From positions 1,269,947 through 1,333,946 of the forward strand of contig NZ_FCOP01000011.1 in assembly GCF_900021175.1 (NCBI RefSeq): a DNA stretch of 64,000 bases, in the 5' to 3' direction. A program made the position numbers and the translations under genes. A model generated the notes under the pieces. The model searched no databases. It was not told where the DNA came from and saw nothing but the letters and a program-made list of their open reading frames with translations. This DNA is from Pseudenterobacter timonensis (GTDB lineage: Bacteria > Pseudomonadota > Gammaproteobacteria > Enterobacterales > Enterobacteriaceae). Shown piece after piece: positions 1 through 10,625 of the stretch (its first letter is position 1; every line of letters begins with the position of its first letter).

Positions 1-3000
1 AAACCGTTCGCCATTCAGGGGCTGCCCACCGCAATGCAGCCTACCGCGCTGTTAACCGAAACCCTTAACGATCGCCAGGCGCGTGTCCTTTCGCTACAGG
101 AGCTGAAGGAGAAACTCGACGCCATCGAAGGGGTGCAGTTCAAGCAGTTCAACTCCATTACCGAATATCACTCTCTGATGTTCGATCTGGGCATTGTCGC
201 CCGCCGTCTGCGCTCCGCCTCCGATCGCAGCAAATACTACCGCCTGATTGAAGCCTCGCTGTATGGCGGTATCTCCAGTGCCATTACCCGCTCGCTGCGC
301 GATTATCTTCTGCCGGAAAACAGCGGCGTGCGCAAGGCGTTCCAGGATATGGAGGCGGCGCTGCGTGAAAACCGCATGACGCTGGAGGCGATTCGCGTTA
401 CCCAGTCCGACCGCGATCTCTTTAAACATCTGATCAGCGAAGCGACCAATTACGTGGCGGCGGACTATATGCGCCACGCCAACGAGCGCCGTATCCATCT
501 GGATCAGGCGCTGACCTGGCGCCGCGAGCTCTTTACCTCCCGCCAGCAGCTGGCGGCGGAGCAGTATAAGCATGTCGATATGGCGCGCGAGCTGGCCGAG
601 CACAGCGGGGCGGAAGGGGATCTGGAGGCGGATTATCAGGCCGCCAGCGATCACCTCAACCTGGTGCAGACCGCGCTGCGCCAGCAGGAGAAGATCGAGC
701 GCTACGAAGCGGATCTTGATGAGCTGCAAATTCGTCTCGAAGAGCAGAACGAAGTGGTGGCGGAAGCCGCCGACCGCCAGGAAGAGAACGAAGCCCGCGC
801 CGAGGCCGCAGAGCTGGAGGTGGATGAGCTGAAAAGCCAGCTTGCCGACTATCAGCAGGCGCTCGACGTGCAGCAGACCCGCGCCATTCAGTACACCCAG
901 GCGCTGCAGGCGCTGGAGCGCGCCAAAGCGCTCTGCCATCTGCCGGATCTGACGCCTGAGAGTGCTGACGAGTGGCTGGAGACCTTCCAGGCGAAGGAGC
1001 AGGAAGCGACCGAGAAGCTCTTTGCGCTCGACCAGAAAATGAGCGTGGCGCAGACCGCCCACAGCCAGTTCGAGCAGGCGTATCAGCTGGTGGCGGCCAT
1101 CAACGGCCCGCTGGCGCGTAGCGAAGCCTGGAGCGTGGCGCGCGAACTGCTGCGCGACGGCGTGAACCAGCGCCACCTGGCGGAGCAGGTGCAGCCGCTG
1201 CGCATGCGTCTCAACGAGCTGGAGCAGCGCCTGCGCGAGCAGCAGGAGGCTGAGCGTCTGCTGGCCGACTTCTGCAAGCGTCAGGGCAAACGCTACGACG
1301 CTGACGAGCTGGAAGCGCTGCATCAGGAGCTGGAAGCGCGCATCGCGTCGCTCTCAGACTCCGTCTCGAACGCCCATGAACAGCGTATGGCGCTGCGTCA
1401 GGAGCTGGAGCAGCTTCAGTCCCGCACCCAGACGCTGATGAAGCAAGCCCCCATCTGGCTTGCCGCGCAAAACAGCCTCAGCCAGCTAAGCGAGCAGTGC
1501 GGCGAAACGTTTGAATCCAGCCAGGATGTGACCGAATACCTGCAGCAGCTGCTGGAGCGCGAGCGCGAAGCGATCGTCGAGCGTGACGAAGTGGGCGCGC
1601 GCAAGCGTGCCGTCGACGAGGAGATCGAACGCTTAAGCCAGCCGGGCGGGGCGGAAGATGCGCGCCTGAACGCGCTGGCCGAACGGTTTGGCGGCGTACT
1701 GCTCTCCGAAATTTATGATGACGTTAGCCTGGAAGATGCGCCGTACTTCTCGGCGCTCTATGGCCCGTCGCGCCACGCGATTGTGGTGCCCGATCTCTCG
1801 CTTATCGCCGAACAGCTTGAAGGGCTGGAAGATTGCCCGGAAGATCTCTACCTGATCGAAGGGGATCCGCAATCCTTTGACGACAGCGTCTTTAGCGTTG
1901 ACGAGCTGGAAAAGGCGGTAGTCGTCAAGATTGCCGACCGCCAGTGGCGCTATTCGCGCTTCCCGACGCTGCCGATCTTTGGCCGCGCGGCGCGGGAAAA
2001 CCGCATCGAAAGCCTGCACGCCGAGCGGGAAACGCTGGCGGAACGTTTTGCCACGCTGTCGTTTGACGTACAGAAAACCCAGCGCCTGCATCAGGCCTTC
2101 AGCCGCTTTATCGGCAGCCACCTCTCCGTCGCCTTTGAGGCGGACCCGGAAGCGGAAATCCGCAAGCTCAACACGCGCCGCGGCGAGCTGGAGCGCGCCA
2201 TTGCGAATCATGAAAATGATAACCAGCAGAGCCGCGTGCAGTTTGAGCAGGCAAAAGAAGGGGTCAGCGCCCTTAACCGTATCCTGCCGCGCCTGAACCT
2301 GCTCGCCGACGAGACCCTGGCCGATCGCGTGGATGAGATCCAGGAGCGTCTGGACGAAGCGCAGGAGGCTGCGCGCTTTATCCAGCAGTACGGCAATCAG
2401 CTGGCGAAGCTGGAGCCGATGGTGTCGGTGCTGCAGAGCGATCCGGAGCAGTTTGAGCAGTTGAAAGAAGATTATGCGTATTCGCAGCAGATGCAGCGCG
2501 ACGCCCGTCAGCAGGCGTTTGCCCTGACCGAAGTGGTGCAGCGTCGCGCCCACTTCAGCTACAGCGACTCGGCGGAGATGCTGAGCGGCAACAGCGATCT
2601 GAACGAAAAACTGCGTCACCGTCTGGAGCAGGCGGAGGCGGAACGTACCCGCGCCCGCGAAGCGATGCGTAGCCACGCGGCCCAGCTCAGCCAGTACAAC
2701 CAGGTACTGGCGTCGCTGAAAAGCTCCTTCGATACCAAAAAAGAGCTGTTAAGCGATCTGCATAAAGAGCTGCAGGATATCGGCGTCCGCGCCGACAGCG
2801 GGGCGGAGGAGCGCGCGCGCCATCGTCGCGACGAGCTGCATTCGCAACTCAGCAACAACCGCGCCCGCCGCAATCAGCTGGAGAAAGCGCTCACCTTCTG
2901 CGAAGCGGAGATGGATAACCTGACCCGTCGCCTGCGCAAGCTGGAGCGCGATTATCACGAGATGCGTGAGCAGGTAGTGACCGCGAAGGCGGGGTGGTGC

Positions 3001-4095
3001 GCGGTAATGCGCATGGTGAAAGACAATGGCGTGGAGCGCCGTCTGCACCGTCGCGAGCTGGCCTATCTCTCGGCTGACGAGCTGCGTTCCATGTCGGATA
3101 AGGCGCTGGGGGCGCTGCGTCTGGCGGTAGCGGATAATGAACACCTGCGCGACGTGCTGCGTCTGTCGGAAGATCCGAAGCGTCCTGAGCGCAAGATCCA
3201 GTTCTTTGTCGCGGTTTACCAGCATCTTCGCGAGCGTATCCGCCAGGATATTATCCGTACCGACGATCCGGTGGAAGCGATTGAACAGATGGAGATTGAG
3301 CTGAGCCGCCTGACGGAAGAGCTCACCTCCCGCGAGCAGAAGCTGGCCATCAGCTCCCGCAGCGTGGCGAATATCATTCGTAAAACCATTCAGCGCGAGC
3401 AGAACCGTATTCGCCAGCTCAACCAGGGGCTGCAGAGCGTCTCGTTCGGCCAGGTGAACAGCGTGCGTCTGAACGTCAACGTGCGGGAAGCGCACGCCAC
3501 GCTGCTGGATGTGCTCTCCGAGCAGCATGAACAGCATCAGGATCTCTTTAACAGCAATCGCCTGACCTTCTCCGAAGCGCTGGCGAAGCTCTATCAGCGT
3601 CTGAATCCGCACATTGACATGGGCCAGCGCACGCCGCAGACCATCGGCGAAGAGCTGCTGGACTACCGCAACTATCTGGAGATGGAAGTGGAAGTTAACC
3701 GCGGATCGGACGGCTGGCTGCGCGCCGAATCGGGCGCCCTCTCCACCGGGGAGGCGATCGGTACCGGGATGTCGATTCTGGTGATGGTGGTGCAGAGCTG
3801 GGAAGATGAGTCCCGCCGCCTGCGTGGAAAAGATATCTCGCCGTGCCGTTTGCTCTTCCTCGACGAAGCGGCGCGTCTTGACGCCCGTTCTATCGCCACG
3901 CTGTTTGAGCTGTGCGAGCGTCTGGATATGCAGCTGATTATCGCCGCGCCTGAGAATATCAGCCCGGAGAAAGGGACCACCTATAAGCTGGTACGTAAGG
4001 TGTTCCAGAACACCGAACATGTGCATGTGGTCGGCCTGCGTGGATTTGCGCCGCAGCCGCCGGAAATGGTGGAAGGAACGGCCGACGCCTCCTGA
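1..4095 (+). CDS. mukB: Chromosome partition protein MukB, 5' end missing
   Basis: SMC-like condensin ATPase of the MukBEF complex, which compacts and segregates the chromosome. The frame is open from base 1. It encodes 1364 residues against about 1486 for E. coli MukB, so roughly the first 120 residues, including the Walker A head motif, lie upstream of the window. What remains is a long Glu/Gln/Arg-rich coiled coil, the hinge near window residues 520-680, a second coiled coil, then the C-terminal head with the ABC signature [10 protein letters not shown] near residue 1247 and Walker [14 protein letters not shown] near 1282. A strong terminator follows. Near-identity of the head motifs to E. 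coli MukB makes the call secure. Confidence 0.98.
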   Translation, partial: KPFAIQGLPTAMQPTALLTETLNDRQARVLSLQELKEKLDAIEGVQFKQFNSITEYHSLMFDLGIVARRLRSASDRSKYYRLIEASLYGGISSAITRSLRDYLLPENSGVRKAFQDMEAALRENRMTLEAIRVTQSDRDLFKHLISEATNYVAADYMRHANERRIHLDQALTWRRELFTSRQQLAAEQYKHVDMARELAEHSGAEGDLEADYQAASDHLNLVQTALRQQEKIERYEADLDELQIRLEEQNEVVAEAADRQEENEARAEAAELEVDELKSQLADYQQALDVQQTRAIQYTQALQALERAKALCHLPDLTPESADEWLETFQAKEQEATEKLFALDQKMSVAQTAHSQFEQAYQLVAAINGPLARSEAWSVARELLRDGVNQRHLAEQVQPLRMRLNELEQRLREQQEAERLLADFCKRQGKRYDADELEALHQELEARIASLSDSVSNAHEQRMALRQELEQLQSRTQTLMKQAPIWLAAQNSLSQLSEQCGETFESSQDVTEYLQQLLEREREAIVERDEVGARKRAVDEEIERLSQPGGAEDARLNALAERFGGVLLSEIYDDVSLEDAPYFSALYGPSRHAIVVPDLSLIAEQLEGLEDCPEDLYLIEGDPQSFDDSVFSVDELEKAVVVKIADRQWRYSRFPTLPIFGRAARENRIESLHAERETLAERFATLSFDVQKTQRLHQAFSRFIGSHLSVAFEADPEAEIRKLNTRRGELERAIANHENDNQQSRVQFEQAKEGVSALNRILPRLNLLADETLADRVDEIQERLDEAQEAARFIQQYGNQLAKLEPMVSVLQSDPEQFEQLKEDYAYSQQMQRDARQQAFALTEVVQRRAHFSYSDSAEMLSGNSDLNEKLRHRLEQAEAERTRAREAMRSHAAQLSQYNQVLASLKSSFDTKKELLSDLHKELQDIGVRADSGAEERARHRRDELHSQLSNNRARRNQLEKALTFCEAEMDNLTRRLRKLERDYHEMREQVVTAKAGWCAVMRMVKDNGVERRLHRRELAYLSADELRSMSDKALGALRLAVADNEHLRDVLRLSEDPKRPERKIQFFVAVYQHLRERIRQDIIRTDDPVEAIEQMEIELSRLTEELTSREQKLAISSRSVANIIRKTIQREQNRIRQLNQGLQSVSFGQVNSVRLNVNVREAHATLLDVLSEQHEQHQDLFNSNRLTFSEALAKLYQRLNPHIDMGQRTPQTIGEELLDYRNYLEMEVEVNRGSDGWLRAESGALSTGEAIGTGMSILVMVVQSWEDESRRLRGKDISPCRLLFLDEAARLDARSIATLFELCERLDMQLIIAAPENISPEKGTTYKLVRKVFQNTEHVHVVGLRGFAPQPPEMVEGTADAS

Positions 4096-4113
4096 GGCAG
4101 GCTTAACGAAAAG

Positions 4114-4138
4114 AGCGGCTCAACGGAGCCGCTTTTTT
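4114..4138 (+). terminator. Rho-independent terminator after mukB
   Basis: Perfect 8-bp stem AGCGGCTC/GAGCCGCT with an AACG loop, followed by six T. It lies 19 bases past the mukB stop and separates it from ldtD. Confidence 0.93.
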
Positions 4139-4273
4139 ATTTGCTTAACTTGTCTGACGGGGTGCGTTATCTTTAAACTTCTTTACATAAGGTAAGGCAG
4201 CAGGCGTCACGCCTTTCTATAATGAAGAAAAGCCCGCCGCTGTGGGCAAAACGTACACAACAGGGGGCAAGGG

Positions 4274-6094
4274 ATGTTGCTAAAGAAACGATGTAGTTGT
4301 CAGCTGTCGGCGCTGAGTTTGTGCCTGGCAGCGACATTTGCTCCACTGTGTAACGCATGGGCTGATGAACCGGCGGTCGTGCCGGTGGACGGTTCCGCCA
4401 CGCTGGGCGCACAGCCCACCTCGCTCTCCCAGCCGCTGGAGCAGTCGCCCGCGACGGCTATTATGGCGGGGATCAAACCATTACCGGCTGATTTCAATAC
4501 CGATACGCTGCGCCAGACGCTGATGGACGGGCTGCCCGCCGGGTACACGCCTGCCTATATCAATCAGCTGACGCTGCTCTACGCCGCGCGGGATATGACC
4601 CCTATGTGGGACAATCGTGACGCGGTACGCGCCTTTCAGCAGCAGCTGGCGGAGGTGGCAATTGCCGGTTTTCAGCCGCAGTTCACCACCTGGGTTGAGC
4701 TTCTCACCAACCCTGCGGTCACCGGCATGGCGCGTGACGTCGTGCTCTCCGACGCCATGATGGGCTATCTGCAGTTTGTGGCCGGTATTCCGTTGGATGG
4801 CAACCGCTGGCTCTACAGCAGCAAACCCTACAAGCTGGCGACGCCAGCGTTGTCGGTCATTAACCAGTGGCAGCTGGCGCTGGACAGCGGCGAGCTGCCC
4901 CGTTTTATCGCAAGCCTCGCCCCGTCTCACCCGCAATATGAGACGATGCACCGGTCGCTGTTTGCGCTGGTGGCAGACACTCGCCCCTGGCCACAGATCC
5001 GCGGCACGCAGTCGCTGCGACCGGGCCAGTGGAGTAGCGATGTGCCCGCGATACGCGAGATCCTTCGGCGTTCCGGTTATCTTGACGGCGGGCCGAAAAT
5101 CGCCCTGCCGGGGGACGAAGGGCAGGATGCGGTGGTCAGCCCGTCGGCGCCGGTAAAAGTGCCGGTGAAAGCGGTCTCCAGTAAACCGGCCGCCTACGAT
5201 CGCGAGCTGGTGGCGGCGGTGAAAGCGTTTCAGACCATGCAGGGGCTGGGGGCTGATGGCGTCATTGGCCAAACCACGCGCGACTGGCTTAACGTGACTC
5301 CCGCTCAGCGGGCCGGGGTGCTGGCGCTCAATATACAGCGTCTGCGCCTGCTACCTGGAACGGTCTCCACCGGGATTATGGTGAATATTCCCGCCTACTC
5401 GCTGGTCTATTACCAGAACGGCAGTGAAGTTCTCGCCTCCCGGGTGATTGTAGGCCGACCGGATCGCAAAACGCCGATGATGAGCAGCGCCCTGAACAAC
5501 GTGGTCGTAAACCCGCCCTGGAACGTGCCGCCCACCCTGGCGCGCAAGGATATCCTGCCGAAGGTGGCAAACGATCCGGGTTACCTGGAGCGACACGGCT
5601 ATACGGTCATGCGCGGCTGGAACAGCAGCCAGACCATCGATCCTTATCAGGTCGACTGGTCGACGATTACCGCCTCCAATCTGCCTTTCCGCTTCCAGCA
5701 GGCGCCGGGCGCGCGTAACTCGTTAGGACGTTACAAGTTTAATATGCCGAGCTCGGATGCGATCTACCTGCACGATACGCCTAACCACAACCTGTTTCAG
5801 AAAAACACGCGGGCGCTCAGCTCGGGCTGCGTGCGGGTGAATAAAGCGTCTGAACTGGCCAATATGCTGCTGCAGGATGCGGGCTGGAACGACTCGCGAA
5901 TATCGGACGCGCTGAAACAGGGAAATACGCGCTACGTCACTATCCGGCAAAATATTCCGGTCAATCTTTACTACCTGACCGCCTTTGTCGGGGCGGATGG
6001 ACGCACCCAGTATCGAACAGATATTTACAATTACGATCTCACCGCGCGATCCGGCGCACAAATCCTGCCAAAAGCGGAACAATTAATCAGGTAA
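4274..6094 (+). CDS. ldtD: L,D-transpeptidase LdtD (YcbB)
   Basis: Periplasmic L,D-transpeptidase that makes 3-3 (mDAP-mDAP) peptidoglycan cross-links. In E. coli this enzyme supports beta-lactam tolerance and envelope repair. 606 residues (E. coli 615). An N-terminal signal sequence ends near the ADEP segment at about residue 30. A peptidoglycan-binding domain follows around residues 308-340 ([20 protein letters not shown]). The YkuD catalytic domain carries HDTPNHNLF and the active-site motif SSGCVRVNK with the Cys near residue 519. The start at 4274 sits behind a GGGGGCAAGGG purine-rich ribosome site. The next gene, mepK, encodes an enzyme acting on the same bond. Confidence 0.97.
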   Translation: MLLKKRCSCQLSALSLCLAATFAPLCNAWADEPAVVPVDGSATLGAQPTSLSQPLEQSPATAIMAGIKPLPADFNTDTLRQTLMDGLPAGYTPAYINQLTLLYAARDMTPMWDNRDAVRAFQQQLAEVAIAGFQPQFTTWVELLTNPAVTGMARDVVLSDAMMGYLQFVAGIPLDGNRWLYSSKPYKLATPALSVINQWQLALDSGELPRFIASLAPSHPQYETMHRSLFALVADTRPWPQIRGTQSLRPGQWSSDVPAIREILRRSGYLDGGPKIALPGDEGQDAVVSPSAPVKVPVKAVSSKPAAYDRELVAAVKAFQTMQGLGADGVIGQTTRDWLNVTPAQRAGVLALNIQRLRLLPGTVSTGIMVNIPAYSLVYYQNGSEVLASRVIVGRPDRKTPMMSSALNNVVVNPPWNVPPTLARKDILPKVANDPGYLERHGYTVMRGWNSSQTIDPYQVDWSTITASNLPFRFQQAPGARNSLGRYKFNMPSSDAIYLHDTPNHNLFQKNTRALSSGCVRVNKASELANMLLQDAGWNDSRISDALKQGNTRYVTIRQNIPVNLYYLTAFVGADGRTQYRTDIYNYDLTARSGAQILPKAEQLIR

Positions 6095-6137
6095 ATGAAG
6101 CATTTCGGGTAAACACATTGTCGTAAGTTATGGCTAA

Positions 6138-6170
6138 AAGGGGGCCGGCGTTCTGCCAGCCCCTCTTTTT
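6138..6170 (+). terminator. Terminator after ldtD
   Basis: GC-rich imperfect stem GGGGGCcGGC/GCCaGCCCC with a GTTCT loop, ending in CTC plus five T. It lies between ldtD and the mepK promoter, so the two genes are probably transcribed separately. Confidence 0.8.
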
Positions 6171-6186
6171 CCTGGGATGGGGTACC

Positions 6187-6215
6187 TTGACGTCTAAGGT
6201 TTAGGCAGTTATGGT
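6187..6215 (+). promoter_or_regulatory. Probable sigma-70 promoter of mepK-gloC
   Basis: TTGACG, a 17-base spacer, then TATGGT, located between the ldtD terminator and the mepK start. Inferred from motif match and position only. Confidence 0.6.
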
Positions 6216-6270
6216 GCCCCTCGTGCGCTAAGCATACTCACGACCACTTTGACCTGTAGACCTGATTATC

Positions 6271-6822
6271 ATGGACAAATTTGACGCTAATCGCCGCAAA
6301 CTGCTGGCGTTAGGTGGCGTTGCGCTCGGCGCCGCGGCCATCCTGCCGACGCCAGCATTTGCCACCCTCTCTACACCTCGTCCGCGCGTTTTAACGCTTA
6401 ACAATTTACATACCGGTGAAACGCTCAGGGCAGAGTTTTTTGATGGCAGAGGCTATATTCAGGATGAATTAGCAAGACTTAACCATTTTTTCCGTGATTT
6501 CCGCGCGAATAAAGTGAAAGCGATCGATCCGGGATTATTCGACCAGCTTTATCGACTCCAGGGACTGCTTGGCAGCAACAGGCCGGTGCAGCTTATTTCT
6601 GGTTACCGTTCTCTGGATACCAACAATGAACTGCGCGCCCACAGCCGCGGGGTAGCGAAACACAGCTACCACACGAAAGGGCAGGCGATGGATTTTCATA
6701 TTGAAGGCGTTTCATTAGCCAATATTCGCAAAGCTGCGTTATCTATGCGCGCGGGTGGTGTAGGATATTACCCTCGTAGCAACTTTGTGCATATTGATAC
6801 CGGGCCGGTACGGCACTGGTAA
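6271..6822 (+). CDS. mepK: Murein endopeptidase MepK (YcbK)
   Basis: Zinc metallopeptidase of the M15/DUF882 family. In E. coli, MepK cleaves 3-3 cross-links (and some 4-3), opposing the product of its neighbour ldtD. 183 residues. The N-terminus has a twin-arginine (Tat) signal: [10 protein letters not shown], a hydrophobic run and cleavage near AFA at residue 31. Metal-site motifs are visible: [13 protein letters not shown] near residues 131-143 and the later FVHIDTG. Sixteen bases separate its stop from gloC, so the two genes probably share a transcript. Confidence 0.96.
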   Translation: MDKFDANRRKLLALGGVALGAAAILPTPAFATLSTPRPRVLTLNNLHTGETLRAEFFDGRGYIQDELARLNHFFRDFRANKVKAIDPGLFDQLYRLQGLLGSNRPVQLISGYRSLDTNNELRAHSRGVAKHSYHTKGQAMDFHIEGVSLANIRKAALSMRAGGVGYYPRSNFVHIDTGPVRHW

Positions 6823-6838
6823 TAATGAAAGGAGCAGC

Positions 6839-7486
6839 ATGAACTATCGTCTTATTCCGGTTACCGCGTTCTCCCAGAACTGTTCGCTGATCTGGTGTGA
6901 AGAGACCCGACTGGCCGCGCTTGTCGATCCCGGCGGTGACGCCGAAACGATCAAACAAGAAGTCGCAGCGTCCGGCGTGACGCTGATGCAAATTTTGCTG
7001 ACCCATGGTCATCTTGATCATGTGGGGGCGGCGGCGGAACTGGCGCAACATTACGGCGTGCCGGTGATCGGCCCGGAAAAAGAGGATGAGTTCTGGCTAC
7101 AGGGGCTGCCTGCCCAAAGCCGTATGTTTGGTCTCGACGAGTGTCAGCCGCTGACGCCCGATCGCTGGCTGAAAGAAGGGGAGAGCGTGAGCGTAGGAAA
7201 TGTCACGCTAGAGGTGTTACATTGCCCAGGCCATACTCCCGGCCATATTGTCTTTTTTGATGCCCGGTCGCGTTTGCTGATCTCCGGCGACGTGATATTT
7301 AAAGGCGGCGTGGGGCGCAGCGACTTTCCGCGCGGCGACCATGGCGCGCTGATCCAGTCGATTAAACAGAAGCTGTTGCCGTTAGGCGATGATGTGACGT
7401 TTATTCCTGGACACGGTCCGCTCTCCACGCTGGGCTACGAGCGCCTGCACAATCCCTTCCTGCAGGATGAGATGCCCATCTGGTAA
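6839..7486 (+). CDS. gloC: Hydroxyacylglutathione hydrolase GloC (YcbL)
   Basis: Type II glyoxalase of the metallo-beta-lactamase fold. It hydrolyses S-lactoylglutathione to D-lactate and glutathione in cytoplasmic methylglyoxal detoxification. The chosen start at 6839 gives 215 residues, equal to E. coli, and has AAAGGAG nine bases upstream. An earlier in-frame ATG at 6785 would overlap mepK and is rejected. The metal motif THGHLDHVG sits near residues 55-63; CPGHTPGH and FIPGHGPLS supply further ligands. mgsA, whose product makes methylglyoxal, lies 35 kb away in this window. Confidence 0.97.
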   Translation: MNYRLIPVTAFSQNCSLIWCEETRLAALVDPGGDAETIKQEVAASGVTLMQILLTHGHLDHVGAAAELAQHYGVPVIGPEKEDEFWLQGLPAQSRMFGLDECQPLTPDRWLKEGESVSVGNVTLEVLHCPGHTPGHIVFFDARSRLLISGDVIFKGGVGRSDFPRGDHGALIQSIKQKLLPLGDDVTFIPGHGPLSTLGYERLHNPFLQDEMPIW

Positions 7487-7500
7487 TACGCCATGAATAA

Positions 7501-7527
7501 AAAAGCCTGCATGATGCAGGCTTTTTT
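7501..7527. terminator. Bidirectional terminator between gloC and aspC
   Basis: Stem AAAAGCCTGCAT/ATGCAGGCTTTTTT with A and T runs on both sides, serving the convergent gloC (plus) and aspC (minus). Confidence 0.93.
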
Positions 7528-7543
7528 GTAGGTCGGGGAGCGA

Positions 7544-8734
7544 TTACAGCACGGCGACGATCGCTTCGCACAGCGGCGCCATGTTGTCCGGGGTCATGCC
7601 CGCTACGTTCACACGGCCCGATGCCACCGCATAGACGCCAAACTCTTCACGCAGACGCAGCACCTGCTCTTTGGTCAGGCCGCTGAACGAGAACATCCCG
7701 TTCTGACGGATGATAAAGCTGAAGTCGCGATTGGCCCCTTTCTCCGCCAGCGTATTGACGAACAGCTGACGCATGCGCTGGATGCGCTGGCGCATATCGT
7801 TCAGTTCCTGCTCCCAGATGGCGCGCAGGGCGTCGTTGCTGAGAATGGTCGCGACCACGGAAGCGCCGTGTGCCGGCGGGTTGGAGTAGTTCGCGCGAAT
7901 CACGGATTTCATCTGGCTGAAGGCGCGATCGACCGTCTCTGTATCGGCCGCCACCAGCGTGCAGGCGCCCACGCGCTCGTTGTAAAGGCCAAAGTTCTTG
8001 GAGTAGGAGCTGGCGACAATCAGCTCTTTATGGACGGCTGCAAAGGCGCGCAGGCCCTCGGCATCCTCTTCCAGACCGCGGGCAAAGCCCTGGTAGGCAA
8101 AGTCGAACAGCGGCAGCCAGCCTTTTTCAACCGACAGTTTCGCCAGCTGCTCCCACTGCGCAAGCGTCGGGTCAATACCCGTTGGGTTGTGGCAGCAGCC
8201 GTGGAACAGCACCACGTCGCCCGCCTGCGCTTCGTTCAGGCTTGCCAGCAGGCCGTCAAAGTCCAGCGCATGGTTGGCCGCGTCATAATAAGTGTATTCG
8301 CGCACCTCCAGACCCGCGGAGTTAAAGACGCCCTTATGGTTCGGCCAGCTTGGGTTGCTTACCCAGACGCGCTTCACATCGGTGTTTTTAGCCAGGAAAT
8401 CCGCCGCGACGCGCAGGGCGCCGGTACCGCCAGGGGTTTGCGCAGTGCGGGCGCGCTTATCGCTGACGATAGCGCTGCCTTTACCGAAGAGCAGTTCCTG
8501 GGTGCAACGACCAAATTCCGGGATACCATCAATGCCCAGGTAGTTCTTGGTGGTTTCATTTTCCAGCAGATACTGCTCAGCTTTTTTAACGCTGGTCAGT
8601 ACCGGAGTTTTGCCGGTTTCATCTTTATATACACCAATACCCAGGTTGATTTTTCCGGGGCGATCGTCGGCACGAAACAGATCGGCCAGGCCCAGAATTG
8701 GGTCGGCAGGAGCGGCGGTAATGTTCTCAAACAT
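7544..8734 (-). CDS. aspC: Aspartate aminotransferase
   Basis: PLP enzyme converting aspartate and 2-oxoglutarate to oxaloacetate and glutamate; it also takes part in aromatic amino acid synthesis. 396 residues, exactly the E. coli length, starting [16 protein letters not shown]. The PLP-binding lysine lies in [14 protein letters not shown], and substrate-binding motifs such as [13 protein letters not shown] are intact. It is a fold-type I, class-I aminotransferase. TyrB is the close paralogue, but length, identity and synteny next to ompF fit AspC. Confidence 0.97.
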   Translation of the reverse strand: MFENITAAPADPILGLADLFRADDRPGKINLGIGVYKDETGKTPVLTSVKKAEQYLLENETTKNYLGIDGIPEFGRCTQELLFGKGSAIVSDKRARTAQTPGGTGALRVAADFLAKNTDVKRVWVSNPSWPNHKGVFNSAGLEVREYTYYDAANHALDFDGLLASLNEAQAGDVVLFHGCCHNPTGIDPTLAQWEQLAKLSVEKGWLPLFDFAYQGFARGLEEDAEGLRAFAAVHKELIVASSYSKNFGLYNERVGACTLVAADTETVDRAFSQMKSVIRANYSNPPAHGASVVATILSNDALRAIWEQELNDMRQRIQRMRQLFVNTLAEKGANRDFSFIIRQNGMFSFSGLTKEQVLRLREEFGVYAVASGRVNVAGMTPDNMAPLCEAIVAVL

Positions 8735-8863
8735 GACGAAGTTCCATTGTGATTACAGAAGTGAAATCCGCTATCAGGTTAACGGTGAATTTACAAAATG
8801 CCAACCGTTTGCGAGAAAAAGCGTGCGGCTTTTCAAAAGACGCTATTTTTCGCTTTCAGACAT

Positions 8864-8890
8864 AAAAAAAACAGGGCCGAAGCCCTGTTT
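8864..8890 (-). terminator. ompF terminator
   Basis: Read on the minus strand: stem AAACAGGGC/GCCCTGTTT with a TTCG loop and an eight-T run. The TTCG tetraloop is a particularly stable type. It lies 25 bases past the ompF stop. Confidence 0.93.
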
Positions 8891-8914
8891 CTTAAGCATG
8901 TCGTGCGGTTCTGA

Positions 8915-10021
8915 TTAGAACTGGTAGGTCACGCCCACGGCAGCCATATCGTTGTTGCCGTTGATGCCGCCAACTTCAGAGGTGTACGCGTCGTCTTCAT
9001 CCAGCAGGTTGATGTAGTAGTCAGCCCACACGTTGAAGTTCTTGTTGAAGTAGTAAGTCGCGCCAACCTGGATGAACTTCGCCAGATCCGCATCGCCACC
9101 GTCGAAGCTGCCAACCGGAGAGAGATCTTTACCTTTGGTCTGCACGTAGGAGATAGCCGGACGCAGGCCGAAGTCGAACTGGTACTGAGCAACCAACTCT
9201 ACGTTCTGAGTTTTGTTAGCAAAACCGGCGTCGCCGTCGCTACCGGTACGGGTGGTGTTACGGGTTTCTGCGTAGGTGGCCGCCAGGTAGATGTTGTTGG
9301 CGTCATATTTCAGACCCACACCCCAGGCTTCCGCTTTATCGCCTTTACCATCTTCTTTCTGATCCAGAGTACGGTTTGCGTTGCTGTAGGAAGCGATAGC
9401 GCCAAAGCCTTCAGCGAAGTCATAGCCCAGAGAGTAACCTACGCCGTCACCGTTAGAGGTGTAGACGTTGTCACGGTCGTTTTTGCCCTGGTACTGTACG
9501 CCCAGGCTCAGACCGTCAACCAGACCGAAGAAATCGCTGTTGCGGTAGGTCAGCAGACCGGTACCACGGCTGGTCATGTAGTTGTCAACGTAGTTGCCAG
9601 CCCAGGTCATACCGGAGAAGGATGGCGCCATATCGGTGTAAGAACCTACGTCGTAGACGATACCGTAGTTACGACCGTAGTCGATGCTGCCCGCGTCGCC
9701 TGCTTTCAGGCCCGCGAATGCCAGACGGTTTTTGTTGGACTGCGCGGTGTTTTCAGCCTGGTTCGCCATGAAGCGGTATTCCCACTGGCCGTAACCGATC
9801 AGCTGATCGTTGATCTGAGTTTCGCCTTTGAAACCGATCTGCGCGTAGGTCGCGTCGTTGTTAGAGGTGTCATCCCCGGAGGTCACGAAATCGTGTTCGG
9901 CGTTAACTTTGCCGTAAAAATCCAGCTTGTTACCGCTCTTGTTGTAGATTTCTGCAGCGTTAGCTGCGCCCGCTACCAGCAGGGCAGGGATAACCACTGC
10001 CAGAATATTGCGCTTCATCAT
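8915..10021 (-). CDS. ompF: Outer membrane porin OmpF
   Basis: Trimeric 16-stranded beta-barrel porin for small hydrophilic solutes, including many antibiotics. 368 residues. The signal peptide [22 protein letters not shown] is followed by [16 protein letters not shown], and the chain ends with the barrel-terminal VGVTYQF. Position beside asnS and aspC and the conserved OmpR/MicF control region identify ompF rather than ompC or phoE. The constriction loop L3 ([13 protein letters not shown]) keeps the first Asp, but Ser replaces the Glu seen in E. coli OmpF (DMLPEFGG). That resembles the loop I recall for Salmonella OmpF, though with still fewer acidic residues. ATG codons at 10021 and 10018 are both possible starts. 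Confidence 0.96.
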   Translation of the reverse strand: MMKRNILAVVIPALLVAGAANAAEIYNKSGNKLDFYGKVNAEHDFVTSGDDTSNNDATYAQIGFKGETQINDQLIGYGQWEYRFMANQAENTAQSNKNRLAFAGLKAGDAGSIDYGRNYGIVYDVGSYTDMAPSFSGMTWAGNYVDNYMTSRGTGLLTYRNSDFFGLVDGLSLGVQYQGKNDRDNVYTSNGDGVGYSLGYDFAEGFGAIASYSNANRTLDQKEDGKGDKAEAWGVGLKYDANNIYLAATYAETRNTTRTGSDGDAGFANKTQNVELVAQYQFDFGLRPAISYVQTKGKDLSPVGSFDGGDADLAKFIQVGATYYFNKNFNVWADYYINLLDEDDAYTSEVGGINGNNDMAAVGVTYQF

Positions 10022-10131
10022 TATTTATTACCCTCATTGGTTTTTTTATGACACTCGCCACTGCCGCCAATAAATTCTGTCAATAAATATTTCCGGAACC
10101 ATTGATGAGAGTTTGGTGTCTTTTTGTGTCT
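10022..10131 (-). promoter_or_regulatory. ompF 5' leader with MicF-pairing region
   Basis: The 110-base leader begins at the equivalent of the E. coli +1 (AGACAC, near 10131) and ends TAATAAATAATG. The stretch around 10022-10080 (CGGCAGTGGCGAGTGTCATAAAAAAACC and the following GAGGG ribosome site) is nearly identical to the E. coli segment that pairs with the small RNA MicF. Conservation strongly suggests the same post-transcriptional control; micF itself is not in this window. Confidence 0.85.
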
Positions 10132-10138
10132 GACAGGC

Positions 10139-10225
10139 ATCTTTCCATTCCACTAAGCGTTTCGCTACCCGGAAAGTGCTACAAACATAAAGATTAAGTA
10201 ACAAAAAGAAATTATATGTAAGAAT
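10139..10225 (-). promoter_or_regulatory. ompF promoter with OmpR F1-F3 boxes
   Basis: On the minus strand the -10 AAAGAT lies at 10144-10139. Upstream, CTTTATGTTTGTAGCACTTT (about 10191-10172) matches the E. coli F3 OmpR box, and TTCTTACATATAATTTC plus CTTTTTGTTACTTAAT (about 10223-10193) match F1-F2. OmpR phosphorylated by EnvZ activates at low osmolarity and represses at high osmolarity in E. coli. Function here is inferred from conservation. Confidence 0.85.
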
Positions 10226-10479
10226 TTATGTAATTTATGGAACTTTGTGAACTAACTCAAACTTCAGAACCAATCGCTTAATAAACAGCCGTTCTTTATT
10301 CTATCTATATGAAATGCCTATCTTTAATTTGGATAAAGGTTTTTCATATTAACGGCGGCTAAACAGGTGATCTTTTCTTATAGCGCTATTTGGCCGTCCG
10401 GAAGGCTTATAAATTGTTCGAATTTTGTGCTAAAGCTTGAGGAAAGTATTAGGCGCAAGGAGAGTAGGGATTATTTTTC

Positions 10480-10500
10480 TTAAAAAGATGTTTCGTGGAA
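10480..10500 (-). promoter_or_regulatory. Possible distal OmpR box (F4-like)
   Basis: Minus-strand CGAAACATCTTTTTAA contains the OmpR-type element GAAACATC at about -356 to -363 from the ompF start site. E. coli has its distal repressive F4 box at about -380 to -351. The rest of the 10226-10582 stretch is AT-rich and I see no gene in it. Single-motif evidence plus spacing only. Confidence 0.4.
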
Positions 10501-10585
10501 ATAAAAGGTAACAGCTGGAGCTTTTGGCGGGGTTGCACTTTTAATATTTTGACTTTCAACTGACATTGATTGACATTGCAGCATA

Positions 10586-10612
10586 AAATAATGGCCAGCA
10601 GAGGCTGGCCAT
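10586..10612 (-). terminator. asnS terminator
   Basis: Minus-strand stem ATGGCCAGC/GCTGGCCAT with a CTCT loop followed by TATTTTATG. The T-run is interrupted but the 9-bp stem is perfect, 14 bases after the asnS stop. Confidence 0.8.
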
Positions 10613-10625
10613 GGATGAAGCACGA

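Noticed and set aside
2749-4026. Long open frame antisense to mukB
   Set aside because: GC-rich coding DNA leaves few stops on the opposite strand; the translation is low-complexity (His/Arg/Gln/Leu-rich) with no domain, while mukB is certain.
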